DNA of 64,000 nt from Pelobacter seleniigenes DSM 18267 (GCF_000711225.1 NZ_JOMG01000004.1:372001-436000), one strand, 5' to 3'; counted from the first letter of the stretch, positions 28,763-37,529 are shown. Numbers and translations: made by a program. Notes: a model not told the origin generated them from the letters alone.

Positions 28763-29653
28763 ATGAAAAAGCGTCCATTTTTATTGGCTACTCTCACTGT
28801 CGGAGGAATATTTTTATTTTTCCTGCTGGTCGTATTCACGGCCGGTTACTTCCATTCCGGGTCGATGGCGGTCTCTGTTGGCGATAAAATCGGTGTTCTT
28901 GAAGTTGAGGGGCCGATTGATGACGCCAAGCGTCTGATCGAACAGATCAGAGATTTTTGCGAGCGCGGTTCGATTAAAGCTGTCGTCTTGAGAATCAATT
29001 CTCCTGGCGGCGGGGTCGGCCCGTCCCAGGAAATTTATGCGGAATTGAAGAAATTGGCGGCGAAGAAGCCCCTGATTGTTTCCATGGGCTCTGTTGCTGC
29101 TTCCGGTGGCTACTATCTGGCCATTGCCGGGGAGAGAATTTTTGCCAATCCGGGAACCATTACCGGGAGTATCGGCGTCATTATGTCTTTTCCCAATTAT
29201 CAGGAATTGATGGGCAAGGTCGGCGTGGCAACGGAAACCATTAAAAGTGGACAGTATAAGGATGTCGGTTCTGCGACCAAACCGTTTACGGATGCAGATC
29301 GCGATCTTCTGCAGAATTTGATTGATGATGTTTACCAACAGTTTATCGAGGCTGTCAGCAAGGGGAGAAATATCCCGGTCGATAGACTGCAACCCTATGC
29401 CGACGGACGCATCCTAAGCGGTCGTCAGGCAAAAGAAATCGGTTTGGTTGATGAACTCGGTACTTTCTACGATGCCATCGACTACGCAGCGGATCTTACC
29501 GGTCTCGGTGCCGATCCGGATCTCGTCTATCCGGAACCGATCCAAAAAAATTTGCTTGATCGTTACCTTGATACCATGATGAGTCGCTATCTTGGCGTGG
29601 ATATGTTTCCCGTCAAAATGCATGGCCCGTTGTATCTCTGGAGCGGTTATTGA
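28763..29653 (+). CDS. sppA: Signal peptide peptidase SppA, short form
   Basis: SppA degrades cleaved signal peptides in the inner membrane. This 296-residue version is the single-domain form. It has an N-terminal membrane helix (about 8-30), the RINSPGGGVGPSQEIY motif, the catalytic serine in SVAASGGYYLA and the catalytic lysine in IKSGQYKDVG. As in Bacillus-type SppA, the serine and lysine lie in one domain. No strong Shine-Dalgarno sequence is seen (TTGGAAAT only). ihfB follows after 37 bp. Confidence 0.95.
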   Translation: MKKRPFLLATLTVGGIFLFFLLVVFTAGYFHSGSMAVSVGDKIGVLEVEGPIDDAKRLIEQIRDFCERGSIKAVVLRINSPGGGVGPSQEIYAELKKLAAKKPLIVSMGSVAASGGYYLAIAGERIFANPGTITGSIGVIMSFPNYQELMGKVGVATETIKSGQYKDVGSATKPFTDADRDLLQNLIDDVYQQFIEAVSKGRNIPVDRLQPYADGRILSGRQAKEIGLVDELGTFYDAIDYAADLTGLGADPDLVYPEPIQKNLLDRYLDTMMSRYLGVDMFPVKMHGPLYLWSGY

Positions 29654-29690
29654 CAGCTTGTGAAATTTTTATTGAGGCAGGAAGGTTAAA

Positions 29691-29969
29691 ATGACTAAAA
29701 GTGAATTAATTGAGCGTCTTTCGGACGAACATGAACTATTGAACAAAAAGGATGCTGAAGCAGTTATCAATTTGATTTTCGGCGGTATCGGCGATGCTCT
29801 TGCTCAGGGTGATCGCGTTGAAATCCGCGGGTTTGGCTCCTTTTCGGTCAGGGAACGCGATGCTCGTGAAGCCAGAAATCCCAAAAGTGGGCAGCTGGTC
29901 AAAATCCCCTCACGTAAAACCCCCTTTTTTAAGACCGGTAAAGAACTGCGTGAAAGAGTTGACGAGTAA
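29691..29969 (+). CDS. ihfB: Integration host factor beta-like DNA-bending protein
   Basis: The 92-residue HU/IHF-family protein begins MTKSELIERLSDEHELLN and has the DNA-wrapping arm VEIRGFGSFSVRERDAREARNPKSGQ, with the RNPKSG tip. The TKSELIERL start and position after rpsA favour the IHF beta subunit rather than HU. AGGAAGG precedes the ATG. A strong terminator follows, ending the pheA-to-ihfB gene run. Confidence 0.93.
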   Translation: MTKSELIERLSDEHELLNKKDAEAVINLIFGGIGDALAQGDRVEIRGFGSFSVRERDAREARNPKSGQLVKIPSRKTPFFKTGKELRERVDE

Positions 29970-29993
29970 GACTGTACGCGATGTGTTAAAAAA

Positions 29994-30023
29994 GGCCCTG
30001 ACATGATTCTCAGGGCCTTTTTT
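29994..30023 (+). terminator. Intrinsic terminator after ihfB
   Basis: GGCCCTGA (29994-30001) and TCAGGGCC (30010-30017) form a perfect stem, flanked by six A residues before and six T residues after, so it could act on both strands. Confidence 0.93.
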
Positions 30024-30313
30024 ATTGAACTCTCCGGGATGCCGGTATCGCTCTGTACGAATGACCTGGGTATAAACTTTTGTCTTCGGAAAAGATTTCA
30101 GGCGTCCCGCTTGAGCGCGGGCTTGCTCACCATCTTTTCACGGATCGACAGGTCACAATCAACGTTGGTCAAAAGACCAGAACTCATGCCATGCACCCCA
30201 GAAATTCTGAGTCAAACTTTGTTTCGATATTATCAAAACAGTATTTTGTGTCAAGTGCTAAATAGCTTCGTGCCGCGGTTCTGTTGCCCGACGGCCGAGG
30301 GGATGGTTCTCTC
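30024..30313. other. Intergenic region upstream of the pseudouridine synthase gene
   Basis: No coding region is supported; the short open frames lack ribosome sites and family motifs. A small CCCGC/GCGGG hairpin lies near 30108-30123. The last 90 bases before the gene are AT-rich and probably contain its promoter, but no clear hexamer pair was assigned. Confidence 0.4.
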
Positions 30314-31255
30314 ATGAAGTGGCAGATTCACAAATTTGAAGCAGCCGCAGCATTGCTGCAAAAACGCCTTGATCAGGCGCTGGCTGAGGCGATACCGGAT
30401 CTGTCCCGGTCGCGGGCCAAAAAGATTATTGATCTCGGCGGTGTGCATATTAACGGCAGGCGTGTGCGGAGTTGTTCAACGGAGCTTAAATCAGGCGATT
30501 CGGTTGAGCTTTACCTTGATCACCTGCCCCTTGACCCTTATCGTATTGCGTCCGAGGAGATTCTTTTTCAAGATCGTTATCTGATTGTTTTGAACAAGCC
30601 GGGACTGGTGGAAACCCAGCCGACTCATGCGCGCTTCAAGGGAACGGTCTATGAGGCGTTGCAATGGCATTTGCGCGATCCCTTTCACCCTCAACGTAAC
30701 ATTGAAATCGGCATGGTGCAGCGGCTCGACCGGGGGACTTCCGGGCTGATGGTGTTTTCTCTCCATCCCAGATCTCACAAGGAAATGACCCGGATCTTTC
30801 AGGAACATGAGGTGGAAAAAGACTATCTGGCATTGCTGCAGGGGCGGCCGGAACCTTTAAGCGGAGAAATTCGCAGTTTTCTGGCCCGCTCCCGACAGGC
30901 AAATCGGGTAAAATCCGTCGCCTGCGGTGGCAAAGAGGCGTTGACCTGCTATCGTGTTGTTGATGATTTCGGGGCCATGGTGCTTGCCTCGGTCAGGATC
31001 ATGACCGGACGTTCCCACCAGATCCGGGTCCATATGTCTGAAATGGGTTGCCCACTGTTGGGCGATACCCTTTATGGTGGTCCCGAACGGGTTCTCGGCC
31101 GCGTTCTGGAGCGCCCTTTGCTGCATGCTGCCAGGCTGGCCTTTAAGCACCCGGTGACCAAGGAAGCCCTTGAATTCAACTGCCCGCCGCCGGCGGATAT
31201 GCACAGCATCATTGCGCGACTGAAAGAGGCAGATAATGACCTATCCACAGATTGA
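30314..31255 (+). CDS. RluA-family 23S rRNA/tRNA pseudouridine synthase with S4 domain
   Basis: The 313-residue protein has an N-terminal S4 RNA-binding domain (about 10-70, SRSRAKKIIDLGGVHINGRRV) and an RluA/RluD-type catalytic domain. The catalytic aspartate is in QRLDRGTSGLMVFS, where the usual HRLD reads QRLD. Later motifs are TGRSHQIRVHMSEMGCPLLGD and LHAARLAFKHP. ATG 30314 with GAGGGG upstream is chosen over a TTG ten codons earlier. The 3' end overlaps lgt by 20 bp. The target uridine cannot be told from sequence. Confidence 0.92.
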   Translation: MKWQIHKFEAAAALLQKRLDQALAEAIPDLSRSRAKKIIDLGGVHINGRRVRSCSTELKSGDSVELYLDHLPLDPYRIASEEILFQDRYLIVLNKPGLVETQPTHARFKGTVYEALQWHLRDPFHPQRNIEIGMVQRLDRGTSGLMVFSLHPRSHKEMTRIFQEHEVEKDYLALLQGRPEPLSGEIRSFLARSRQANRVKSVACGGKEALTCYRVVDDFGAMVLASVRIMTGRSHQIRVHMSEMGCPLLGDTLYGGPERVLGRVLERPLLHAARLAFKHPVTKEALEFNCPPPADMHSIIARLKEADNDLSTD

Positions 31256-32024
31256 TCCGATTATTTTCCAGGTCGGCCCCTTGGCGGTTCGTTGGTATGG
31301 CATGATGTATTTGCTCGGTTTCCTCGGCGGTTTTCTGGTCATGTGTCATGTGGCCCGGCTACGCAATTATCCGCTGGATCGCGAACGAATTTCCGATCTG
31401 CTCTTCTATGCGGTGCTCGGGGTGGTCTTAGGAGGGCGGCTCGGTTATGTGCTGTTTTACAACCCCGCTTATTATCTGCGTCACCCTTTGGAAATTTTGT
31501 CGGTCTGGGAAGGGGGGATGAGTTTTCACGGCGGGGTGTTGGGGGTGTTGACTGCCACTTTACTGTTTTGTCGTCACAAGCAATTGCCATTTCTGGTGGT
31601 GACTGATCTGGCGGTTGCCGCTGTCCCGGTCGGCCTCGGTCTTGGCCGGATCGGAAATTTTATCAACGGCGAGCTGTGGGGCAGGGTTACTGATGTCCCC
31701 TGGGGGATGGTTTTCCCGGGGGCGGGCAGCAGCCCGCGACATCCGAGTCAGCTGTACGAAGCCGGCCTCGAGGGGGTGGTCCTGTTTGTGCTGATCTACT
31801 GTCTGCATCGCCTCAAGGTTCGTCGTGGCGTTCCTTCCTTCTGTTTCCTCCTTTTTTATGGCCTGTTTCGGTTTGCGGTGGAATTTTTTCGCCAGCCGGA
31901 CCGGCAACTCGGTTTTCTTTGGGGTGGCGCCACCATGGGGCAATTGCTGTCGTTGCCCATGATCATTATCGGCGCGGGAGCATTACTGCTGATCTATCGT
32001 AGGCCTGCTGATGAAGAATCTTAA
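31236..32024 (+). CDS. lgt: Prolipoprotein diacylglyceryl transferase
   Basis: Lgt attaches diacylglycerol to the lipobox cysteine of prolipoproteins, the first lipoprotein-processing step. The 262-residue multi-helix protein has RWYGMMYLLGF, the YVLFYNPAYYLRHPLEIL stretch, GGMSFHGGVLG, and the signature GLGRIGNFINGELWGR, with HPSQLYEAGLEG later. Its substrates in this window include three predicted lipoproteins at 37.7-41.8 kb. It overlaps the upstream rluA-type gene and the downstream HAD gene (by 14 bp), so the three are one operon. Confidence 0.97.
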   Translation: MTYPQIDPIIFQVGPLAVRWYGMMYLLGFLGGFLVMCHVARLRNYPLDRERISDLLFYAVLGVVLGGRLGYVLFYNPAYYLRHPLEILSVWEGGMSFHGGVLGVLTATLLFCRHKQLPFLVVTDLAVAAVPVGLGLGRIGNFINGELWGRVTDVPWGMVFPGAGSSPRHPSQLYEAGLEGVVLFVLIYCLHRLKVRRGVPSFCFLLFYGLFRFAVEFFRQPDRQLGFLWGGATMGQLLSLPMIIIGAGALLLIYRRPADEES

Positions 32025-32643
32025 AGCGGTTATTTTTGATTGCGACGGCGTCATGTTTGAGAGCCGTTCGGCAAACCTGGCTTTTTACAATAAAATCCTG
32101 GCCCGGTTCGCGTATCCGCCAGTCACTTTAGATGATCAGGAGCGCGCTCATTTCTGTCATACGGCGAGTTCCCCAGTGGTGCTCAAGGGATTGTTGCATC
32201 CGGAGCACCTGGAGGGAGCACTCGCCTATGCTGCACAGTTGGACTACCGGGAGTTTATCCCCTGGATGACGCCGGAATCCGGTTTGAGGACGTTACTGGC
32301 CGGCCTGAAAGATGTTTATCCGCTGGCCGTGGCCACCAACCGGGGCGGGAGTATCGAGACTATCCTGAGTCATTTTCAGCTGTTGGAATACTTTTCCACA
32401 ATTGTCACCAGTGCCGATGTCGCCCGTCCCAAACCGGCTCCGGATATGCTGTTGCTGGCGGCTGAAAAATTGGCTGTGGCACCTGAGGACTGTCTGTTTA
32501 TCGGCGATTCGGAACTGGATATGGCAGCAGCGCACGCAGCAAATATGAACTTTGCGGGATACGGCCCCTTGGCCGGTGGCGAAGTGCGGATCGGCAGTCA
32601 CCAGGAACTGCTCGAACTGCTGCTGACTAAGTCAGGTGTTTGA
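32011..32643 (+). CDS. HAD-superfamily hydrolase, phosphoglycolate phosphatase-like
   Basis: The 210-residue protein has the HAD motifs: I, VIFDCDGVMFES (nucleophile and acid Asp); II, VATNRGG; III, the lysine in ARPKPAPDM; and IV, FIGDSELDMAAA. An alpha-helical cap lies between motifs I and II. The substrate is likely a small phosphorylated metabolite, but this cannot be fixed. It overlaps lgt by 14 bp at its start. At its end it overlaps the convergent RsbW-like gene by 17 bp. Confidence 0.88.
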   Translation: MKNLKAVIFDCDGVMFESRSANLAFYNKILARFAYPPVTLDDQERAHFCHTASSPVVLKGLLHPEHLEGALAYAAQLDYREFIPWMTPESGLRTLLAGLKDVYPLAVATNRGGSIETILSHFQLLEYFSTIVTSADVARPKPAPDMLLLAAEKLAVAPEDCLFIGDSELDMAAAHAANMNFAGYGPLAGGEVRIGSHQELLELLLTKSGV

Positions 32644-33049
32644 TCATCTTCAGGACATTGCCTTTTTTTTCCTGAATGTAATCAACTTCGTCCATCAGGT
32701 TGAGAATGATCTGGATGCCGCGGCCGCCTTCCGCCCATTCTTCAACCCCGGCTTCGATCAGACTGTTGATATCAAAACCCTGCCCCTGATCATAGACCTT
32801 GATTTCAAGATCCTGATCAGAGGCGGATATGATGATTTTGACATCCTTCTCCGGATCGCAGTCATTGCCGTGGCAAATTGCATTCGCCAGGGCTTCCGTC
32901 AGAACCAGATTGAGATGATAGGCCAATTCACGGCGGTTGCCCTGATATCCCCGCAGGGAGTGGGCAACGCTTTCGCCGATTCGGCCGATCATCCCGAGAT
33001 ACTTGGTGTCGTTCGGGATGGTAATATTGACTTCAACCCTTTTTTCCAT
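32627..33049 (-). CDS. RsbW-like anti-sigma/serine-kinase ATPase
   Basis: The 140-residue protein is a GHKL-fold ATPase of the RsbW/SpoIIAB class, which binds and phosphorylates a STAS partner. Visible boxes are N (LTEALANAICHGN), G1 (VYDQGQGFD) and G2 (GGRGIQII). The start is an ATG at 33049 with a TTG one codon before. It lies 36 bp downstream of the STAS gene and is last of the minus-strand signalling group. No sigma factor is adjacent, so the output partner may be encoded elsewhere or be a non-sigma protein. Confidence 0.9.
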   Translation of the reverse strand: MEKRVEVNITIPNDTKYLGMIGRIGESVAHSLRGYQGNRRELAYHLNLVLTEALANAICHGNDCDPEKDVKIIISASDQDLEIKVYDQGQGFDINSLIEAGVEEWAEGGRGIQIILNLMDEVDYIQEKKGNVLKMIKHLT

Positions 33050-33085
33050 CAATTTCTTTCTGTGGTAACGGCTGGTTACGACGGA

Positions 33086-33421
33086 TCAAAAACTTTCCTG
33101 GGCTTCTTCTACAGAGGCAAAAATTTCAAACACGCGGTGCAGACGAGTCAGCTCGAACATTGACCTGACCTGAGGTTGCAGGCAGCAAAGCTTCAGGCTT
33201 CCTTCCCGGGCACTGGCATTCTTAAACCCTGAGACAAGTGCGCCCAGGCCGGAAGAGTCAATAAATCTGACCGCTCCCAGATCGATGATCAGATTGCATT
33301 TTCCTTCATCGAAAAGCTGCAGCATCTGTTCCTTGAGGTCCCCGCTATTGTGGGCATCCATCCGTTCTTCCTCGACATTGATGCGGACGAGGTTACCCTG
33401 TTCGGTGATATTCAATTGCAT
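33086..33421 (-). CDS. STAS-domain anti-sigma factor antagonist (RsbV/SpoIIAA type)
   Basis: The 111-residue protein is a single STAS domain with the phosphorylatable serine in FIDSSGLGALV. Its phosphorylation state would decide whether it binds the RsbW-like kinase encoded next. The ATG at 33421 has GGGAGCC six bases upstream; a longer frame adds five residues with no support. About 246 bp separate it from the phosphatase gene upstream. That gap holds a perfect TATAAT on the minus strand (33477-33482), so an own promoter is possible, though no matching -35 is clear. Confidence 0.92.
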   Translation of the reverse strand: MQLNITEQGNLVRINVEEERMDAHNSGDLKEQMLQLFDEGKCNLIIDLGAVRFIDSSGLGALVSGFKNASAREGSLKLCCLQPQVRSMFELTRLHRVFEIFASVEEAQESF

Positions 33422-33667
33422 GTTGGCTCCCTTCATTGTTGCACTTGACTAAATAGAGGCGATTCAAAGCTAGGCGATTATACCCTATTTTGGGGGCGAC
33501 TGGGTTGTGAAAATACCCCCTAACATGGATTTGTTCGAACCACTCGGTCAGACTGAACCTGTTGTCCCGAAACGGCTTTCCTGTGGGCCCTTTTCCCAAA
33601 TTTTACCGTTCATTATCCGCAGCCGGATTTAAACCTGCAAGGCCGGATGTTCGGCCAGTGCAAAATC

Positions 33668-36600
33668 TCAACTCAGGACCTTCATGACAAACATGGTGAT
33701 GTCGTCGTTAAAATGACGCATGCCGGTAAACATACGGACCTGGTTCATGATCCGGTCAATAATTTCCTGGGGCTCCTGCCCTTCGGATTCGCGCAGGAGT
33801 TTTTCGAGCCGCTCCATGCCGAAAAATTCATGGTTGCTGTTTTCGGCTTCGACGATTCCGTCGGTATACAGCAAGAGCAGGTCGCCCGGCTCCAGCTGAG
33901 TCACCTTCTGTTCAAAAGAGACATCTTTTTTGATGCCGAAAATCAACCCTTCGGCATCAAGCTTGGTCATCTTCTGTTGATACTGCTTCCAAAGAATGGG
34001 GGAGTTATGACCGGCATTGCTGAAGGTCAAGGTTTGTCTGTCCGCATGATACTGAAGATAGAACATGGTGACAAACAATTCCGAACGATCAAGGTCTTTC
34101 AGGAAATAATCGTTCAAGGCCTGGAGCATTGCCGCCGGTTGTTTGATTCCATCCAGGCGGGCGTGAATAAAGGTTCGCGTTTCCGCCATGATCAGGGCCG
34201 AGCCGATATTGTGACCGGAAACATCGGCAATAACCAGATCGTAAATACAGCGCCCCCGCTTGATAAAGTCGTAGTAGTCCCCGCCGACCTGATGGGCCGG
34301 CACGCAGAGCCCGGCGACCTGGAAGTTTTCAGACTTTGGCAGGGTTGCGGGTAGCAGGCCGATTTGAATCTCTTTGGCGATCTGCATCTCCCGTTCCTGT
34401 TCGCGCACGTGCAGAACCTCCTGCAACTGCTGGTCGTTGCGCCAGGCAATGGCGACCTGCCGGGCCATGTTTTCGAACAAGGCAATAAATTCTTTGGTGA
34501 AAATTCCTTTTACGGTTCGAGAAAACGCGGACAGGACACCGATCGGCTGACCGTCGAGAACCACCGGGGTGTGAGCAAAGCAGGTGATATTCTCCCGTTT
34601 GATAATTCTGGCCGAAGTCGGTTTGTCCAGGTATTCAGTGTCGTTGATGACAATGGTCTGGTTGGAAAGAAAGGCCTGCCCGATATAGGTTTCCATATTC
34701 AGGTTGCGTTCGGACTCGCCGAAATGATCCGAGGACTGGCCGACCAGGCTTTTAACCAGCAGGGTTTCCGTTTCCGGCTCGAGCAGTCGAATGACGCAAA
34801 GATCAAAACGGAACTGCTGGGCGAGAAGCGCCAGAATATTGTCGAGGGTTTTCTGAAGATCTTCGCCTCGGGAAACGATCTGGGCGGCATCGTAAAGAAC
34901 GCTGAGCTGTTCCCGGCTGGCGGCATGGCTGATGGTGACGGTGCCGAAGATATCGAACACATCCTCCATTTCACTGCCGCGCGCGGAGAGATAATTTTCC
35001 AGGATGATTCTGGCGGGCGCGGCACCGACGTGACCGGCGAGGGTGCGTTCGGTAAAGCTTTTCAGGTGGGGAATCTCAAGATCGGAAAGACTCCCGCGCG
35101 CATCGATTTCCTGCTGGTTGATAAATTCACTGATCGCGGCCTGGGCCGGTTTTTCACCGATGAATTTGGACATCAGCTCGACGAATTCGACCACTGTGGG
35201 GGCTTTGCTGATTCTTTTCAGTCGGCCCGGGAGAGCCTGAATTTCAGTGGTGGTGTCCACAAATTTATGGGCCTGCATGGTTTCGGATTCTTTTTGTTTG
35301 ACAAAAAAGGAGATGGTCAGAAAAGCGCCAAGATTGAACAGCATGCTCCAGAACAGGCAATGCGTATAAATATCGAAACCTCGCAACCCGAAGAGCTCAA
35401 GAGGCTTGAGCAGACCGATGCCGAACAGGCCGTTCTGCAGGATATCGGAATCCAGCCAGCCAGAGCGGACGAAAGAGGGGACCAGCAAGGTATAAAACCA
35501 GATCAGGGCGCCGCAGGATATCCCGGCGATGGCCCCTTTGCAGTTGGCTCTTTTCCAATAAAGACCGCCAATCACTGCGGGGGCGAACTGGGTCGCCGCC
35601 ATAAAGGAGATCAGGCCGATGTTAACCAGGGCATAAGAATCGCCAATGACCCGGAAATAAAAGTAGCCAAGGAAAATGACCCCGAGGATGTTGACCCGCT
35701 TCAAGTTAATCAGCAGGCCCGACATGTCCTGGACATGCATGTTCAATTTCAAAATGATCGGCATGACCAGGTGGTTGAGGATCATTGTCGCAATCGCGAC
35801 AGCAGAGACCATCACCATGCCCGCTGAAGCAGAGAGGCCACCGACAAAGACCAGCAGCGCCAGCCAGGTATGTCCAGAGGCCAAGGGGAGGGTGAGGACA
35901 AAATAATCGGCCTGAGAGGTATCGCCGCCGTTCATGATCAAGCCGCCCAAGGCAATGGGCAGGACAAACAGATTGATCAGAAACATGTAGGCAGGGAAGC
36001 GCCACATCGCCTGTTTGATGTGCTGTGGATCGGAGTTTTCCGTGACCATGATGTGAAACTGGCGGGGCAGGAACATAACCGCCATCATGGACAGAACGAT
36101 CAAACTGAACCACTTGGTGTAGGGAGTCTGTTCAGTGCCAAGGTTGAACAACCTGGCCCGGTCGGGAAATGTTTCAAAGAATTTTTGAAAAATATCTCCG
36201 AACCCATCAAATAAGCCGTAAGTCACAAAAATACCGACGGCCAGAAAAGCCACCAGCTTGATCAGGGACTCAAAGGCCACTGCCACGACCAGCCCTTCAT
36301 GCCGTTCCGAGGTATCAAGATGACGGGCACCGAACAGAATTCCGAACAGAGCCAGCAGCAGGGTCACAAAAAAAGCGGTATCGGTTCCCGGGGGAAGGTT
36401 GCCGGCATAATCCTGAATGGCTGGATAGGCGGCGCCGATGGGCAATGACAGCAGACCGAGGGTATGGGCGACAGCCTTGAGCTGCAGGGCAATGTAGGGA
36501 GTGATTCCGAAAACCGTAAAGATGGTGACGATGGCTCCCAGAACGGCCGAGCGGTCGTAGCGGCTGGAGATAAAGTCGGCTATGCTGGTGATGTTCTGCT

Positions 36601-36919
36601 GCTTGCTGACATAAACCATTTTCCGAAGCAGAAACCACCAGGTAAAGGCGATCAGTGTCGGTCCCAGGTAAATGGGGAGGAATTCCAGACCACTGGTTGC
36701 CGCGCGGCCAACGCTGCCGTAAAAGGTCCAGCTGGTGCAATAGACGGCAATGGAAAGGGTGTAAATATGGGATTTCTGCAGCAGACTGCGGCCCTGCCTT
36801 TTTCGGTGATCTGCGTAATATGCAACCAGAAACAGCAGGACAAAATAACTGAGGGAGACCAGGAAAACCGTTTTTGGGGAAACCATGGCTGACAAAAGGT
36901 TGGAGTCCTCCGGAGTCAT
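33668..36919 (-). CDS. Sodium/solute-symporter-like sensor fused to STAC, GAF and PP2C (SpoIIE/RsbU) phosphatase domains
   Basis: The 1083-residue protein begins with an SSS/SLC5-type membrane domain (about 15-545, roughly 13 helices), close in sequence style to the transporter part of CbrA-type histidine kinases (YCTSWTFYGSVGRAA, LPIYLGPTLIAF, ITSIADFISSRY). Next is a STAC-like helical region (575-645, with FTERTLAGHVGAAPARI), a GAF domain (670-830), a coiled linker and a PP2C phosphatase (865-1083). Metal-binding motifs are intact: VGGDYYDF (878), ADVSGH (898), NAGHN (968), YTDGI (1018) and NDDIT (1071). It likely senses or transports a solute and dephosphorylates the STAS protein encoded downstream. 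Its ATG overlaps the upstream small-protein stop by four bases, with AGGAAAGAG as ribosome site. Domain calls are firm; ligand and output are unknown. Confidence 0.92.
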   Translation of the reverse strand: MTPEDSNLLSAMVSPKTVFLVSLSYFVLLFLVAYYADHRKRQGRSLLQKSHIYTLSIAVYCTSWTFYGSVGRAATSGLEFLPIYLGPTLIAFTWWFLLRKMVYVSKQQNITSIADFISSRYDRSAVLGAIVTIFTVFGITPYIALQLKAVAHTLGLLSLPIGAAYPAIQDYAGNLPPGTDTAFFVTLLLALFGILFGARHLDTSERHEGLVVAVAFESLIKLVAFLAVGIFVTYGLFDGFGDIFQKFFETFPDRARLFNLGTEQTPYTKWFSLIVLSMMAVMFLPRQFHIMVTENSDPQHIKQAMWRFPAYMFLINLFVLPIALGGLIMNGGDTSQADYFVLTLPLASGHTWLALLVFVGGLSASAGMVMVSAVAIATMILNHLVMPIILKLNMHVQDMSGLLINLKRVNILGVIFLGYFYFRVIGDSYALVNIGLISFMAATQFAPAVIGGLYWKRANCKGAIAGISCGALIWFYTLLVPSFVRSGWLDSDILQNGLFGIGLLKPLELFGLRGFDIYTHCLFWSMLFNLGAFLTISFFVKQKESETMQAHKFVDTTTEIQALPGRLKRISKAPTVVEFVELMSKFIGEKPAQAAISEFINQQEIDARGSLSDLEIPHLKSFTERTLAGHVGAAPARIILENYLSARGSEMEDVFDIFGTVTISHAASREQLSVLYDAAQIVSRGEDLQKTLDNILALLAQQFRFDLCVIRLLEPETETLLVKSLVGQSSDHFGESERNLNMETYIGQAFLSNQTIVINDTEYLDKPTSARIIKRENITCFAHTPVVLDGQPIGVLSAFSRTVKGIFTKEFIALFENMARQVAIAWRNDQQLQEVLHVREQEREMQIAKEIQIGLLPATLPKSENFQVAGLCVPAHQVGGDYYDFIKRGRCIYDLVIADVSGHNIGSALIMAETRTFIHARLDGIKQPAAMLQALNDYFLKDLDRSELFVTMFYLQYHADRQTLTFSNAGHNSPILWKQYQQKMTKLDAEGLIFGIKKDVSFEQKVTQLEPGDLLLLYTDGIVEAENSNHEFFGMERLEKLLRESEGQEPQEIIDRIMNQVRMFTGMRHFNDDITMFVMKVLS

Positions 36920-37164
36920 AACTCTTTCCTGTTCTCCGGGGTGGAGTGGTTACGGGGTTTTTTTTCCATTTGATGGACAAAGATCCAGATTACCAGAATC
37001 GATAGCGGCCAACCGATAAAAAAATACAGAACCAGCCCGGGGATTCCAAAGACAGGGGTCGTTGTATTAAAAATATGGATAAAGGGGAAGTTGATCATGA
37101 TAAGGCCCAGGATCAGGCATAGAATCCAGGCTTCTTTGATTGGATTTTCTTGTGGTTCACGCAT
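36916..37164 (-). CDS. Small two-helix membrane protein, putative symporter partner
   Basis: The 82-residue protein has two predicted membrane helices (about 12-30 and 40-64) and a basic C-terminal tail. The segment FGIPGLVLYFFIGWPLSIL resembles the small membrane proteins that accompany some SSS symporters, but I cannot assign a named family. It overlaps the symporter-phosphatase gene by ATGA, which strongly suggests paired synthesis and possibly a two-subunit receptor. A promoter-like sequence lies about 120 bp upstream. Confidence 0.75.
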   Translation of the reverse strand: MREPQENPIKEAWILCLILGLIMINFPFIHIFNTTTPVFGIPGLVLYFFIGWPLSILVIWIFVHQMEKKPRNHSTPENRKEL

Positions 37165-37286
37165 CCGTCACCCCTATGGAATGCCTTGGAATTGATCGCC
37201 GAGAACTTAAAGACAGGGTAAACTCGGACGGGTAGAATTTCAATGATAATCAGCCCTGTTGGGAATCTCGCGCTATCACCGCGGGT

Positions 37287-37316
37287 GTTATAACGGAAAG
37301 GTGGTTTTTTTCGCAA
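37287..37316 (-). promoter_or_regulatory. Candidate sigma70 promoter for the small protein/sensor-phosphatase operon
   Basis: On the minus strand TTGCGA (complement of 37311-37316) is 18 bp from TATAAC (complement of 37287-37292), five of six -10 bases. The leader before the 37164 ATG would be about 115 bases. Confidence 0.5.
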
Positions 37317-37529
37317 GGATAAAAGTTTCCGCTGGCTCAGGTCCGCCCCGGTTTATGAACAGGCAGGTACGCAACCGAAGGTTTTCTGTCCGGGCTCCGG
37401 CGTTTATTAAGATGGGTCGGCGAAGATCCTGAATTCTTAGCTTTACTGACGAGAAGCCGCGGAGTTCTTCTTGTCTTAAGGGTTTGACGCTTGGGAAATG
37501 AGTGTGCTACTTATCGCTATTAACAGGAT

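Noticed and set aside
33393-33599. A 68-codon minus-strand frame upstream of the STAS gene
   Set aside because: It overlaps the STAS start and lacks a ribosome site; the region is better read as a promoter or leader.
34364-35827. A 487-codon open frame antisense to the symporter-phosphatase gene
   Set aside because: It lacks any family motif and a ribosome site, and arises from the codon bias of the real gene on the minus strand, which has clear domains over the same bases.
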